The notes below the pieces were generated by a model. The model saw only the letters and a list, made by a program, of their open reading frames with translations. It was not told where the DNA came from and did not search any database. A stretch of DNA of 64,000 nt from Longimicrobiaceae bacterium (lineage in GTDB: Bacteria > Gemmatimonadota > Gemmatimonadetes > Longimicrobiales > Longimicrobiaceae), in NCBI GenBank assembly GCA_030447645.1, contig JAUJOM010000005.1, positions 43,716-107,715 of the forward strand. Reading direction: 5' to 3'. Each line of letters starts with the position of its first letter. The stretch's first letter is position 1. Below, piece after piece: positions 1 through 8,326 of the stretch. Made by a program: the position numbers and the translations under genes.

Positions 1-1
1 C

Positions 2-682
2 TGCGTGGCGGGTGCCCTGAGCACCACGGGCGAGGTGTTGCGGGCTGCTCTGTGGGCCATAGGACCTGCTCCGGGGATCAGAACGGTATCGAGCGCCTTC
101 TACATGATCGTTCCACCCTTCCGAGGTGGAGTCGAACCCGAAGTACTCACCTTTTCCGATGCCGGGGTCGTACCGGAGCCAGGCGCCGAGCAGCTCGCCG
201 ACATCGCTCTTGCCGCAGCCGACGCCCGCGGCCGGGTGGTTGGCGACGAGCCACGAGTGGCGTTTCTTTCCTACTCCACCCGGGGGAGCGCGGAAGGGCC
301 CTCTGTAAACAAGGTGCGGCGTGCACTCGAACTGTTTCGGGAGAAAGCACCCGGGGTCGCCTGCGACGGAGAGCTGCAGGGCGACGCGGCGCTGATCGAC
401 TCGGTTGCCGCCCGGAAGGCTCCAGGGTCGGCGGTAGCCGGCAGGGCCAACGTGCTGATCTTTCCAGATCTGGACGCGGGCAACATCGCCTACAAGCTGG
501 TGCAGCGTCTGGCGGGTGCGCACGCTTTGGGACCCATCGTGCAGGGTCTCGCTCGCCCGTGCAACGATCTGTCCCGTGGGGCAGACGCGCAGGAGATCGT
601 TGACGTGGCGTGCATCACCGCGCTAATGTGTGCTCCCGATCCACCTGGCACGTCCGTTGCCGATTGTGCCGTCACGCCGTAG
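2..682 (+). CDS. pta: Phosphate acetyltransferase, C-terminal part (5' truncated by window edge)
   Basis: The visible 226 residues match the C-terminal catalytic domain of phosphotransacetylase, which interconverts acetyl-CoA plus phosphate with acetyl phosphate plus CoA. The diagnostic stretch [16 protein letters not shown] is followed by [15 protein letters not shown], then [25 protein letters not shown] and [18 protein letters not shown], in the family order. The reading frame is already open at base 2, so the start lies outside the window. The final 20 or so residues, after [10 protein letters not shown], are not conserved. Acetyl phosphate metabolism would link to the acyl-CoA genes further on, but no operon connection can be shown. 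Confidence 0.86.
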   Translation, partial: CVAGALSTTGEVLRAALWAIGPAPGIRTVSSAFYMIVPPFRGGVEPEVLTFSDAGVVPEPGAEQLADIALAAADARGRVVGDEPRVAFLSYSTRGSAEGPSVNKVRRALELFREKAPGVACDGELQGDAALIDSVAARKAPGSAVAGRANVLIFPDLDAGNIAYKLVQRLAGAHALGPIVQGLARPCNDLSRGADAQEIVDVACITALMCAPDPPGTSVADCAVTP

Positions 683-707
683 TAACGAAACCCCCAAGGG
701 AGGAGTC

Positions 708-1040
708 ATGAGTTTTCAGACGAGCAAGCAGAACGGTGTGGTGATTGTCGACGTGGATGGCCAGTTGATCGTCGGGAACCGCCAGGAGTTGAAGCAAAAG
801 GTGCTCGACGAACTCGAAGGCGGCGACCGCAAGTTTCTCATCGACTTCGCGAACACCGGCTACATTGACTCCTCGGGCCTGGGTGTTCTCGTGAGCCTGT
901 CCAAAAAGATCCGTGAGCAGGGCGGGGAGCTGCGGCTCGCGAATCTGAACGAGGATTTGCGTACGCTCTTTGAGCTGACCAAGCTGGATACGTTGTTCAA
1001 CATCGCGGATTCGCGGGAAGAAGCCCTGCAAAATTTCTGA
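708..1040 (+). CDS. Anti-anti-sigma factor, STAS domain (RsbV/SpoIIAA type)
   Basis: A 110-residue single STAS-domain protein. The phosphorylation-site region reads YIDSSGLGVLVSL, with the conserved serine pair after Asp that the partner kinase phosphorylates. The ATG at 708 is chosen because it follows a strong ribosome binding site (GGGAGGAG, about 699-704). In the family, the unphosphorylated form binds an RsbW-type anti-sigma kinase and releases its target. The next two genes encode such a kinase and a PP2C-type phosphatase, so 708-3074 is a complete partner-switching module. The regulated sigma factor is not visible. Confidence 0.93.
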   Translation: MSFQTSKQNGVVIVDVDGQLIVGNRQELKQKVLDELEGGDRKFLIDFANTGYIDSSGLGVLVSLSKKIREQGGELRLANLNEDLRTLFELTKLDTLFNIADSREEALQNF

Positions 1041-1055
1041 TCGCCGGCTCGTTCG

Positions 1056-1502
1056 TTGAGGGACCAGGAAACCAAGGCCGCGACGTTCGCGTTCGACGTG
1101 CCGAGTGACGTGCAGGCGATCGAGTCCACGGTGGCCGACCTGGTTGCACGCTGTCGGGCAGCCGCGTTCGACGGACCGCGCTTGACCTTCAATTTTCGCA
1201 TTGGTGTCACTGAAGCTCTCGCCAATGCCATGCTGTACGGCAACCGCGGAGATGCGCATAAACCGGTGCGCGTGGAACTGTTGCTGGAAACCACGCGGGT
1301 AGTGGTGCGCGTCCGGGACCAGGGGAATGGCTTCAATCCCCATGCCGTCCCCGACCCAACATTGGAGTGCAACCTTGAACGTCCGGGTGGGCGTGGTGTC
1401 TTTCTGCTTCGCAAGCTGATGGACGAGGTGCGATACAACGACCAGGGCAATGAGGTCCAGCTCGTGCTCGTCCGGACGATGCCTCCGCGGGGCCAACGGT
1501 GA
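1056..1502 (+). CDS. Anti-sigma regulatory factor, HATPase_c serine kinase (RsbW type)
   Basis: A 148-residue GHKL-fold protein. The N-box is EALANAMLYGN, the G1 box DQGNGF and the G2-like box GGRGVFLLRKL, all in the usual order. In the family this protein sequesters a sigma factor or other partner and phosphorylates its STAS antagonist. The start is a TTG 15 bases after the STAS gene stop. The stop overlaps the GTG start of the following phosphatase (GTGA), indicating translational coupling. The target sigma factor is not encoded nearby. Confidence 0.91.
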   Translation: MRDQETKAATFAFDVPSDVQAIESTVADLVARCRAAAFDGPRLTFNFRIGVTEALANAMLYGNRGDAHKPVRVELLLETTRVVVRVRDQGNGFNPHAVPDPTLECNLERPGGRGVFLLRKLMDEVRYNDQGNEVQLVLVRTMPPRGQR

Positions 1503-3074
1503 CTGCAGCCGTGGGCGCGTCCGCGCCGCCTGCGGGAGTCGTACTCCCGGCGACGGTTCGCGAGCTGCTCGAAGGGTACGGGCGCGCCCACGGCGTCACT
1601 GTGCGGGTATGGACGGACGGGGCGGACGATCCGGTTCTGGTGTTTCCGCCCAGTGACGCGCTAATGATCGCCCCGGGCGCCAACACCGCTTCCGTGGAAG
1701 GAGAAGGCCTGAGGGTGGACATCGTGGGTGAGCCCCCCGGGCAGGAAAGTGCCGCCCGCTTTCTTGCTTCCGCAGTTGCACAACTCCTCCAGCACGACAA
1801 CGAAGTCAGTTTTTTCAGCCGCGAAATCGCGGAGCGGTACGAAGAAATCACCCTTCTTTACTCCATCTCGGAGATTTTGGGCGCGGTCATCTCCCTGGAC
1901 AAGGCAGCGGAAACGATCCTGGAGGAGGTGGTGGGGTCCGCGGCGTGCCAGTCGTGCGACGCTGTGGGTTTACGAGCCCGAGCACGAACACCTCCGGCTG
2001 ACTGCAACGGTTGGTGGAAGCGGTCACGCTGAACCTGTCATGGTCGCTGACCCGTGTTCGGTCACCGCCTTTGTGTTCCGGGAGCAGCACCCGGTGCTGC
2101 TCGCACCCGATGAATCCTTTCCGCGCCCGGGATGCGAGCCGCTCGCCAAGCAGGCGAGCTCGCTGCTGTCGGTGCCGGTTTCCTACACCCCGCCGCAGGG
2201 TGAAGCCCGCACCGTGGGTGTAATCAATCTGGTGGGCCGCGGGCGCGAGGAACCGTTCTCCGCGGGTGATCTCAAGCTGCTCTCCGCCATCGCGAGCCAG
2301 ATCGGGTCGGCGGTCGAAAACAACCGTCTGATCGCGGCGAGCCTCCAGCAGGAGCGCGTCATGCGCGAGATGGAGCTTGCTCACGATCTGCAGCTCAAAC
2401 TTCTTCCCCCGGTGGAGTCCTTTGCCGACTACGCCGACGTGGCTGCCCGCTGTGCTCCGGCCAACTCGGTCGGCGGGGACTTCTACCACCTCTTTCAGCT
2501 AGGTCGTGGGCGGATCGGGGTGATGATCGGCGACGTATCAGGCCACGGCTTCAGCGCTGCACTGATCATGGCGCTCACCATGAGTGCGGTGGCCATTCAC
2601 GCCTCCGAGGGAGATCCCCCGGCAGAGGTGCTTATGCGGGTGCACCGCGCGCTGATCGGGGAGCTTGAGTCCACCGGGATGTACATGACGCTCTTTTATG
2701 GTGTCATCGATGCCGAAGCCGGAAGGCTGGCGTATGCGAACGCCGGCCATGCACATGCATTCCGGGTCCCGGCGAGCGGAGAGCCGGAACGATTGAGCGC
2801 CACCAACCCGCCGTTCGGAATCGTGGACGAGGACGGGTATGCGGAAACTTCGGTACCCTGGCAGGGTGGGCGAGATCTGCTCTTCCTCTTCACCGATGGC
2901 CTGGCGGATGCGCTGGGTGAGGGGGAAATCGCCGGGAACCGTCACCTGCTGGAGGAGGTGACCAGCCATCGAGAGCTACCCGCTCGCGAGCTGCTGGACC
3001 GGCTCTTCCAGATCAGCGACGGGGCGGGCGCTCCGCAGCCGGACGACCGCACGGCCGTGCTGGTCCGCATCTGA
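1499..3074 (+). CDS. GAF-domain PP2C (SpoIIE/RsbU-type) serine phosphatase, frameshifted
   Basis: About 525 residues when the two frames are joined. The N-terminal 120 residues have no clear family. A GAF-like sensor follows (about 125-275), then a short helical linker (ELAHDLQLKLLPPVE) and a SpoIIE phosphatase domain with GGDFYHLF, GDVSGHGFSAAL, NAGHAHAF and LFTDGLADAL, which contain the metal-binding aspartates. Such enzymes dephosphorylate the STAS antagonist. The frame changes near 1935-1945. Restoring two G in the GGGG run gives VVGGPRRASRATLWVY, a normal GAF sequence, so a consensus error is the likely cause. The start GTG overlaps the kinase stop. Confidence 0.88.
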
Positions 3075-3907
3075 CGCGCTCCAACCCACCTCACCGCCCC
3101 AAGCGCTCGCTCGGCCAGAACTTCCTGGTCGATCCCAACCTGCAGCGTCGCATCGTCGAAAGTCTCCATCCCGCTCCTGAAGACGAGGTGCTGGAGATCG
3201 GACCGGGTCAGGGTGCACTCACCCGACACCTCGCCGGCCATGTACGTCGGCTCGTCTGCGTGGAAAAGGACGATGCGCTCGCCGAGCGCCTGCGGGTCGA
3301 GTTCGCTTTCGAGCCGTCCGTGCAGATCGTCCACGCGGACATTCTCAAGGTCGAGCTGGAGGCCGTGTCCGCCGATCCCGCCGCGCTCAAGGTGATCGGC
3401 AACATCCCCTATAACATCACCACCCCGATCCTTTTCAACCTGCTGGAGCGCCGCCCCCGCCCCCGCGAGATCGTGCTCCTTGTACAGCGTGAGGTGGCTG
3501 AGCGGATCGTTGCTCCGCCCGGTGGCAAAACCTATGGTGCGCTGGCGGTGGGCGTCCGCACGGTAGCCGACGCGGAACGGGTGCTGGACGTGGGCCGCAA
3601 GGCATTTCGCCCCGTACCCGACGTGGAGTCCGCGGTAGTTCGTATCACTCCACATACTCCGCCTCGTCTGGAGGAGGCAGAAGAGCAGGCGGTGCGCCGT
3701 CTTTCCCGCCGCGCATTCGGGCAGCGTCGCAAGCAGTTCCAGCGAATCCTGCGCGATGCCTACGGGCTGGGCCCGGAGGCCATCAGCCAGATTGAGCAGA
3801 AGCTGGGGATCACTCTGCAAGACCGGCCGGAAACCTTCGGCCCGGAGCAGTTTGTTGCTCTGGCACGCGAGCTGGAAGAGATCGCCGGTCAGCCGCCGGG
3901 GCGATAA
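3071..3907 (+). CDS. rsmA: 16S rRNA dimethyladenosine transferase (KsgA)
   Basis: S-adenosylmethionine-dependent enzyme that dimethylates the two adjacent adenines in the 3' hairpin of 16S rRNA. The N-terminus PKRSLGQNFLVDPNLQRRI, the cofactor motif EIGPGQGALTRHL and the catalytic motif NIPYNIT are all clear. Conserved family sequence begins at about 3098, well upstream of the first GTG at 3188. The only plausible in-frame start after the preceding gene is a CTG at 3071 overlapping the phosphatase stop (ATCTGA), giving 278 residues, normal for the family. No ATG, GTG or TTG lies in that frame near the N-terminus, so the start is either CTG or hidden by a base error. Confidence 0.87.
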   Translation: MTRSNPPHRPKRSLGQNFLVDPNLQRRIVESLHPAPEDEVLEIGPGQGALTRHLAGHVRRLVCVEKDDALAERLRVEFAFEPSVQIVHADILKVELEAVSADPAALKVIGNIPYNITTPILFNLLERRPRPREIVLLVQREVAERIVAPPGGKTYGALAVGVRTVADAERVLDVGRKAFRPVPDVESAVVRITPHTPPRLEEAEEQAVRRLSRRAFGQRRKQFQRILRDAYGLGPEAISQIEQKLGITLQDRPETFGPEQFVALARELEEIAGQPPGR

Positions 3908-3948
3908 GCGCCCCGTCTGCAACGGCAGCCGCCCTCACGGGCGAGGTT

Positions 3949-4884
3949 CTACCGCGCGGGCGCATAGCTGCCCGCCGGCAGGGTCACGCGCTGCCAGATC
4001 GGGGATTGATCACCGGGTGGGTAGATCCTGATCCGCAAAGATGCCAGCAGGTGCGCTTCGTTAAGCGCCGCAAGTGCACCGGCCTCGACGGTGCGTTCGA
4101 CTACGCGCGCCTCCCCCGGAGCGAGCGTTACTGGCGGGATCGGCAGCGGGCACACGTCCAGGAATGCGTCCGAAGACTGCTGCAGGTACCATGTGTCGCG
4201 CCGCACAGCGGTGCTGAAGGCGGAGAGGCCCGCGCCGCAGAATGGGTTCAGCGCGTCCTCCAGCTTCACCGGCTGGTCGTTGCGGTTCGTGATCGTCACC
4301 GCAAGGCGCAGCTGCGGAGGCTTGCCGGGGGTGCTCGGCAGCTGCCCGGTTGCGGCGCGGAACGTCACGCCCCCATAGGTGCGCTCCGCGGGGATGGGCG
4401 TGGCGGCATTGGTCAGCACCAGATTCCCCGCGTCTACCGAGGTTGGCCGGCCGAATAGCTCGAACCTGGCCGTCAAGTAGTAGCGACCCTCGGCCAGCGT
4501 GTCGCCGAACAGCTCGGGCAGGGGCACCGCGAGCCCGAACTGTTTCGTCTCACCCGGCAGGAAGTGACCACCGCCACCCCCGATGCACGCCCACCCCCTC
4601 CCCCCCACTCCGTCTCGGCGCCTCGAGTCCCACGCCGGGCGGCCGCTACGCTCGCGAGTGCGGTACCCAACGACGTGCAGTGAAAGTGAACAGCCCAGGT
4701 CGACAGGTACCGTGTCGCGGCTAGTGTTGGTAATCCAGACAGTTGTGCTGAGATGCGATGGGGCAATGTCCTCAAGTTGTGAACTGGCGCGGAACACCAA
4801 CCTTTCGGAGTCTCTGCCGCAGCCGCTCAGCGCGACTCCAACCAGAGCGCACATCAGTGTCCGGTGGAGCTTCGGTGTTTGCAT
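3949..4884 (-). CDS. Putative lipoprotein of unknown function
   Basis: A 311-residue protein with a lipoprotein signal: basic start MQTPKLHRT, a hydrophobic core and lipobox LSGC at about residues 20-23. The body has two stretches resembling Ig-like or BsuPI-like beta domains (TTVWITNTSRDTVPVDL; VTITNRNDQPVKLEDALNP), suggesting an extracytoplasmic beta-sandwich protein. A glycine-rich loop lies near residue 105. The start at 4884 is preferred over one 12 codons upstream because it places the signal peptide properly. The gene converges on rsmA with 41 bases between them. No function can be assigned. Confidence 0.6.
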   Translation of the reverse strand: MQTPKLHRTLMCALVGVALSGCGRDSERLVFRASSQLEDIAPSHLSTTVWITNTSRDTVPVDLGCSLSLHVVGYRTRERSGRPAWDSRRRDGVGGRGWACIGGGGGHFLPGETKQFGLAVPLPELFGDTLAEGRYYLTARFELFGRPTSVDAGNLVLTNAATPIPAERTYGGVTFRAATGQLPSTPGKPPQLRLAVTITNRNDQPVKLEDALNPFCGAGLSAFSTAVRRDTWYLQQSSDAFLDVCPLPIPPVTLAPGEARVVERTVEAGALAALNEAHLLASLRIRIYPPGDQSPIWQRVTLPAGSYAPAR

Positions 4885-4888
4885 GCTG

Positions 4889-5082
4889 TTATACCAAGTT
4901 CGTGTGAAGGTGGCGCACACGAGGAACCCCCTCTCCCTAGCCCTCTCCCCGCAAGGGCGAGAGGGAACCTGTTTCTGCTATCCTCCGTTCCGCCCTTGCG
5001 GGGGATATGAGGGGGCAAGTTTGGGGTGAAGGGGGGTGCTGAGAAGTTGGAAGTGCGCCACGTTCCTGCCCAGTTGGTATTA
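4889..5082. repeat. Fold-back intergenic repeat, about 194 bp
   Basis: The ends are imperfect inverted repeats: left TTATACCAA plus GGTGGCGCAC, right GTGCGCCAC plus TTGGTATTA. Inside, a C-rich stretch (CCCTCTCCCTAGCCCTCTCC, from about 4930) faces a G-rich stretch ending in GGGGTGAAGGGGGG near 5037. The whole segment could fold into one long hairpin, like a MITE or REP-type element. It has no gene of its own and sits just upstream of the lipoprotein start at 4884. Bases 5083-5177 beyond it hold nothing recognisable. Confidence 0.65.
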
Positions 5083-5177
5083 GTTTGGGACGCGAGGTGC
5101 CGCAAACCGAGACCGCCCGTGCGCTGGTCAAACTTCTCTGTAGTTAGCATGCGCAGGACGCAAAAACTGACGAACAG

Positions 5178-6274
5178 CTACGGGAGAATCTCCAGCGATC
5201 TGGTGCTTTCGATCGGGGTCCCGTCGGAAAATAGAAAACCACGTACCGAGTACACTCCAGGTGGTGCGGAACGCCCATTCCAGTCGTGCTGGTTCCATTC
5301 CGTTTTGAAGTCCAGGGTTTTGCCCGAAGCCAGATTCCAAGTCCGTACACGCCCGAGAGATGGTCTGCCCCGTAAACGATTCCAAACAACGTCTCCACTC
5401 GGAGCGGTCACTACAAAGTCACACGTTGGCTGTTGAACCCTCACCTGCATCGTGTGCTCGTGAACGTTCCGAACGACGAGGGTAAGTGGTACTGCTTCGC
5501 CCGGATGCACATTCGTGGGCATCTCCAGGCGAACGTCAAACAGCTTGGCCGGCCCGGAGTTTTTCGACGTCGACCTGCGTGACGGGGTTGGCGGCGCTGC
5601 CATCGCGCCGGTCTCTACATGCCTGAACGTCCGATACTCGGAGCACCGGACCACGCCGCCATCCGGCCGCAAGTAGTTCAACCCTGGAATAGCTTGGACA
5701 TGTGGAATCGCCTGGTCTGGAACACACGCGTCCATCATCGGACGTCCATCGTTGACCGGATCCGGGCGCCACTGCACGCGGCCTCCCAGCCGCTCGACCA
5801 CGTCGGCATCCGACTCCCGCGCGGGACGCGAGAAGAAGATTCGAACTGAAAGATCTCGGGCTCGTGGATCGATGGGCGTGCTCGGCGGACTGTGCAACAC
5901 CGTCTGGGGAGCGCACCAACTCGGGGATCTGATCCCGGTCGATCTCCACGCGCGCAATGGGAACGTTGAAGACATAGTGGACGCGGCCACCCGCTGCTCG
6001 AATGGCCGCGATTTCCGAGGGTAGAACCTGAGCTGTCAGCTCGCTCGCCACCATTTCCCCATCGCTTCTCCTGCGGAAGTGCAGATCCTGCTATAACCAT
6101 CCGGCCATCGGCGGCAGGTGGGGCTCCCAAATGCATGAGATCCTCAGTGGCTCGTATTTATAAACTGGTGGCAGCCATACGAAAATCGCTCCTCTGTGCC
6201 TGCTCTTGCGACACCCAACCATCACATCCCGTGGTGAACAGCAGGACCAGCAGGGCGACAGGGCGAATAGACAA
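5178..6274 (-). CDS. BsuPI-domain lipoprotein, at least two frameshifts
   Basis: Reading from a TTG at 6274, the protein begins with a lipoprotein signal ending LLFTTGC. The frame stops at 6158 and family-like sequence resumes in other frames: MVIAGSALPQEKRWGNGGE, then LTAQVLPSEIAAIRAAGGRV, then, after a shift at a CCCC run near 5908, the rest to 5178. The last 115 residues (from LFDVRLEMPTNVHPGEAVPL through NQHDWNGRSAPPGVYSV) look like the BsuPI intracellular proteinase inhibitor fold. The middle contains two similar GGRV segments. Either a decaying gene or one with consensus errors. Function unknown; probably envelope-located. Confidence 0.5.
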
Positions 6275-6334
6275 TGATGTCCTCGGGTGCGGAATGGGTG
6301 CTGATGGTGAGGACCAGTTGCCATCCCGTATGAG

Positions 6335-6364
6335 TTGACGCACTTCATAGGCTGATGGTATTTT
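6335..6364 (+). promoter_or_regulatory. Predicted promoter of rex
   Basis: TTGACG (6335-6340), an 18-base spacer and TATTTT (6359-6364) give a good sigma-70-type match. The -10 box runs directly into the Rex operator, the expected arrangement for repression by blocking RNA polymerase. Confidence 0.6.
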
Positions 6365-6380
6365 GTGAAAGCTTTCACAA
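6363..6380. promoter_or_regulatory. Rex operator (autoregulatory site)
   Basis: TTGTGAAAGCTTTCACAA is a perfect 18-base palindrome and matches the known Rex consensus TTGTGAA-N4-TTCACAA at every fixed position. It overlaps the -10 box and precedes the rex start, so Rex should repress its own gene when NADH is low. Confidence 0.9.
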
Positions 6381-6391
6381 GATCCGAACTG

Positions 6392-7021
6392 GTGCTGCGC
6401 CCCAAGAGCATTCCCGAATCCACCGTCCGTCGCATGTCGCTTTACCTGCGCTCCCTCCAGGAGGCGCAGGATGCCGGCATGGCCAGCATCAGCAGTGACG
6501 AACTGGCGGAGCGCGGCGGGACCACGTCGGCGCAGGTGCGCAAGGATCTGTCCTTCTTCGGTTCCTTTGGCAAACGGGGCTTCGGCTACCCGGTGCGGGA
6601 GCTGATCGGTGCGATTCGGGACATCCTCGGTCTTGATCACACCTGGCGGGTGGCGCTGGTAGGGGCCGGGCGGATCGGTTCCGCGCTTTTTGGCTACGAA
6701 GACTTCCAGCGGCGTGGATTCCATATCCGGGCGGTGTTCGACAGTGATCCTGCGAAAGTAGGCCAGGCCTGGGGTGGGTTGACCGTGCGCAGTGACGCGG
6801 AGATGGAGACGGCACTGCGGGAGGGGGAGATCGAGATCGTGATCATCGCGGTGCCTGCCGAGGCTGCCCAGCGCGTTGTGGACCGGGTGGTGCGCGCCGG
6901 AGTGCGGGCAGTACTCAACTTTGCTCCGGCTCGACTGCGTGCCCCCGAGAGCGTGGCGCTGCGCACCGTGGACATGTCTACCGAGATGGAAAGCCTTGCA
7001 TTCGCGCTAAACAACAGCTAG
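6392..7021 (+). CDS. rex: Redox-sensing transcriptional repressor Rex
   Basis: A 209-residue winged-helix plus Rossmann-fold repressor that senses the NADH/NAD+ ratio. The N-terminal DNA-binding part reads IPESTVRRMSLYLRSLQ and SSDELAERGGTTSAQVRKDL. The NAD-binding motif is VALVGAGRIGSALF and the C-terminus DMSTEMESLAFAL is conserved. A GTG at 6365 is in frame but lies inside the operator palindrome, and Rex proteins normally begin 4-8 residues before IPE, so the GTG at 6392 is chosen. Its likely targets are fermentation or respiration genes; only its own operator is evident here. Confidence 0.95.
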   Translation: MLRPKSIPESTVRRMSLYLRSLQEAQDAGMASISSDELAERGGTTSAQVRKDLSFFGSFGKRGFGYPVRELIGAIRDILGLDHTWRVALVGAGRIGSALFGYEDFQRRGFHIRAVFDSDPAKVGQAWGGLTVRSDAEMETALREGEIEIVIIAVPAEAAQRVVDRVVRAGVRAVLNFAPARLRAPESVALRTVDMSTEMESLAFALNNS

Positions 7022-7029
7022 CGGCGCAG

Positions 7030-7058
7030 TTGCCGGTCCTCAAGCCGCGGGCTATGTT
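7030..7058 (+). promoter_or_regulatory. Possible promoter of arcA
   Basis: TTGCCG (7030-7035), a 17-base spacer and TATGTT (7053-7058). The predicted transcript would start within a few bases of the ATG at 7067, so the mRNA may be leaderless. Weak evidence based on sequence match only. Confidence 0.35.
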
Positions 7059-7066
7059 GGGACTCT

Positions 7067-8326
7067 ATGAGCGCCCTTACCGTCGCCACCGCCCGCGTCC
7101 GCGTCACCTCCGAAATCGGCGCCCTTAAGGCAGTCATCTGCCACACTCCCGGGTCCGAGCTACTCGCCGTCACCCCGTCCAATCGCGAGCAGTTCCTGTA
7201 CGACGACATCGTCGATCTTGAGCAGGCCCGGCGGGAGCACGGGCGCTTCCGCGCGATCCTGGGGCGCTTCGCCGAAGTCCTGGAAGTCCGCGACCTGCTG
7301 GCGGAGATCATAGACGAGCCGGAGGTGCGTCGATTCCTGGTAAGCCGGGTGATGGAGGTCGCCTCCTCCCAGCCGCTGGAGGGGCAGGTGCTGGAGATGC
7401 CCGGGCCCGAGCTGATCTCCATGCTCATCGAGGGGAAGGAGTCCACCCCCGGACCTATCTCCAAACTGCTCCACAAGGTTTCCTACGAGCTGCCGCCGCT
7501 CCCCAACCTGTTCTTCACCCGCGACGCCGCGATGGTGGTGAACGAAGCGGTGATTATCGGGGCCATGCGGTACGCAGTGCGCTGGACCGAGGAGCTGCTG
7601 ATGAAAGCGCTCTTCACCTATCACCCGCTACTGGGAAACGCGGGATTGATCTACGACGGAACGGAGGAGCACCGCAGCAACTACACCATCGAGGGCGGCG
7701 ACGTACAGATCCTGCGCCCCGACCTGGCGATCATCGGTCTCTCCGAGCGCTCCAGCCCCGCGGCGGTCGAGTGCCTGATCGATGGCCTGCGCGATCGGGC
7801 GGGAGTCGAACATGCCCTGGTGGTGGTGCTGCCAACCGAAAGCCCCGCGATCCACCTGGACATGATCTTCACCATGGTGGACCACGAGCACTGCGTCGTG
7901 TACCCGCCGTATTTTTTCGGACCCGGGCGGCTGCCCGTACTCCACTACCATCCGGATGGCCGGAGCGTACGTGAGCGTCCGGACCTGTTCAAAGCGCTGA
8001 AGGAGGTGGACCTCCCCATGACGCCGGTCTGCTGCGGCGGCCAGCACCCGACGCTTCAGGAGCGGGAGCAGTGGGCGAGCGGGTGCAACTTTGTCGCGGT
8101 ACGGCCTGGCCTGGTACTCGGCTACACCCGCAACGAGGCGACCATGCGGGAGCTGGAGCGCGAAGCCGGCTATCGGATCGTGAGCGCGATCGACTTTCTG
8201 ACCGGCGAGGACCACATCGCGCGGAAGGAGCGGGCGGCGATCTGCTTCGAGGGCGCCGAGCTGGTGCGGGGCGGGGGCGGGGGCCGCTGCATGACCCTGC
8301 CAGTGCTGCGGGACGAACCGTGGTAA
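7067..8326 (+). CDS. arcA: Arginine deiminase
   Basis: Hydrolyses arginine to citrulline and ammonia, the first step of the arginine deiminase energy pathway. The 419-residue length is normal. Family motifs occur in order: LPPLPNLFFTRD, TIEGGDVQIL, AIHLDMIFTMVD (catalytic His) and GGGGGRCMTLP with the nucleophilic Cys at about residue 408. The next steps, ornithine carbamoyltransferase and carbamate kinase, are not encoded nearby. It sits 45 bases after rex, which suits an enzyme used under oxygen or energy limitation, though no Rex operator is seen in front of it. Confidence 0.95.
   Translation: MSALTVATARVRVTSEIGALKAVICHTPGSELLAVTPSNREQFLYDDIVDLEQARREHGRFRAILGRFAEVLEVRDLLAEIIDEPEVRRFLVSRVMEVASSQPLEGQVLEMPGPELISMLIEGKESTPGPISKLLHKVSYELPPLPNLFFTRDAAMVVNEAVIIGAMRYAVRWTEELLMKALFTYHPLLGNAGLIYDGTEEHRSNYTIEGGDVQILRPDLAIIGLSERSSPAAVECLIDGLRDRAGVEHALVVVLPTESPAIHLDMIFTMVDHEHCVVYPPYFFGPGRLPVLHYHPDGRSVRERPDLFKALKEVDLPMTPVCCGGQHPTLQEREQWASGCNFVAVRPGLVLGYTRNEATMRELEREAGYRIVSAIDFLTGEDHIARKERAAICFEGAELVRGGGGGRCMTLPVLRDEPW

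Noticed and set aside
672..1496. Long minus-strand reading frame opposite the STAS and RsbW genes
   Set aside because: A high-GC shadow of two clear plus-strand genes; no motifs of its own.
6158..6724. Long minus-strand reading frame opposite rex
   Set aside because: It is antisense to a well-conserved gene and shows no family similarity except the short lipoprotein signal at its end, which was assigned to the BsuPI gene.
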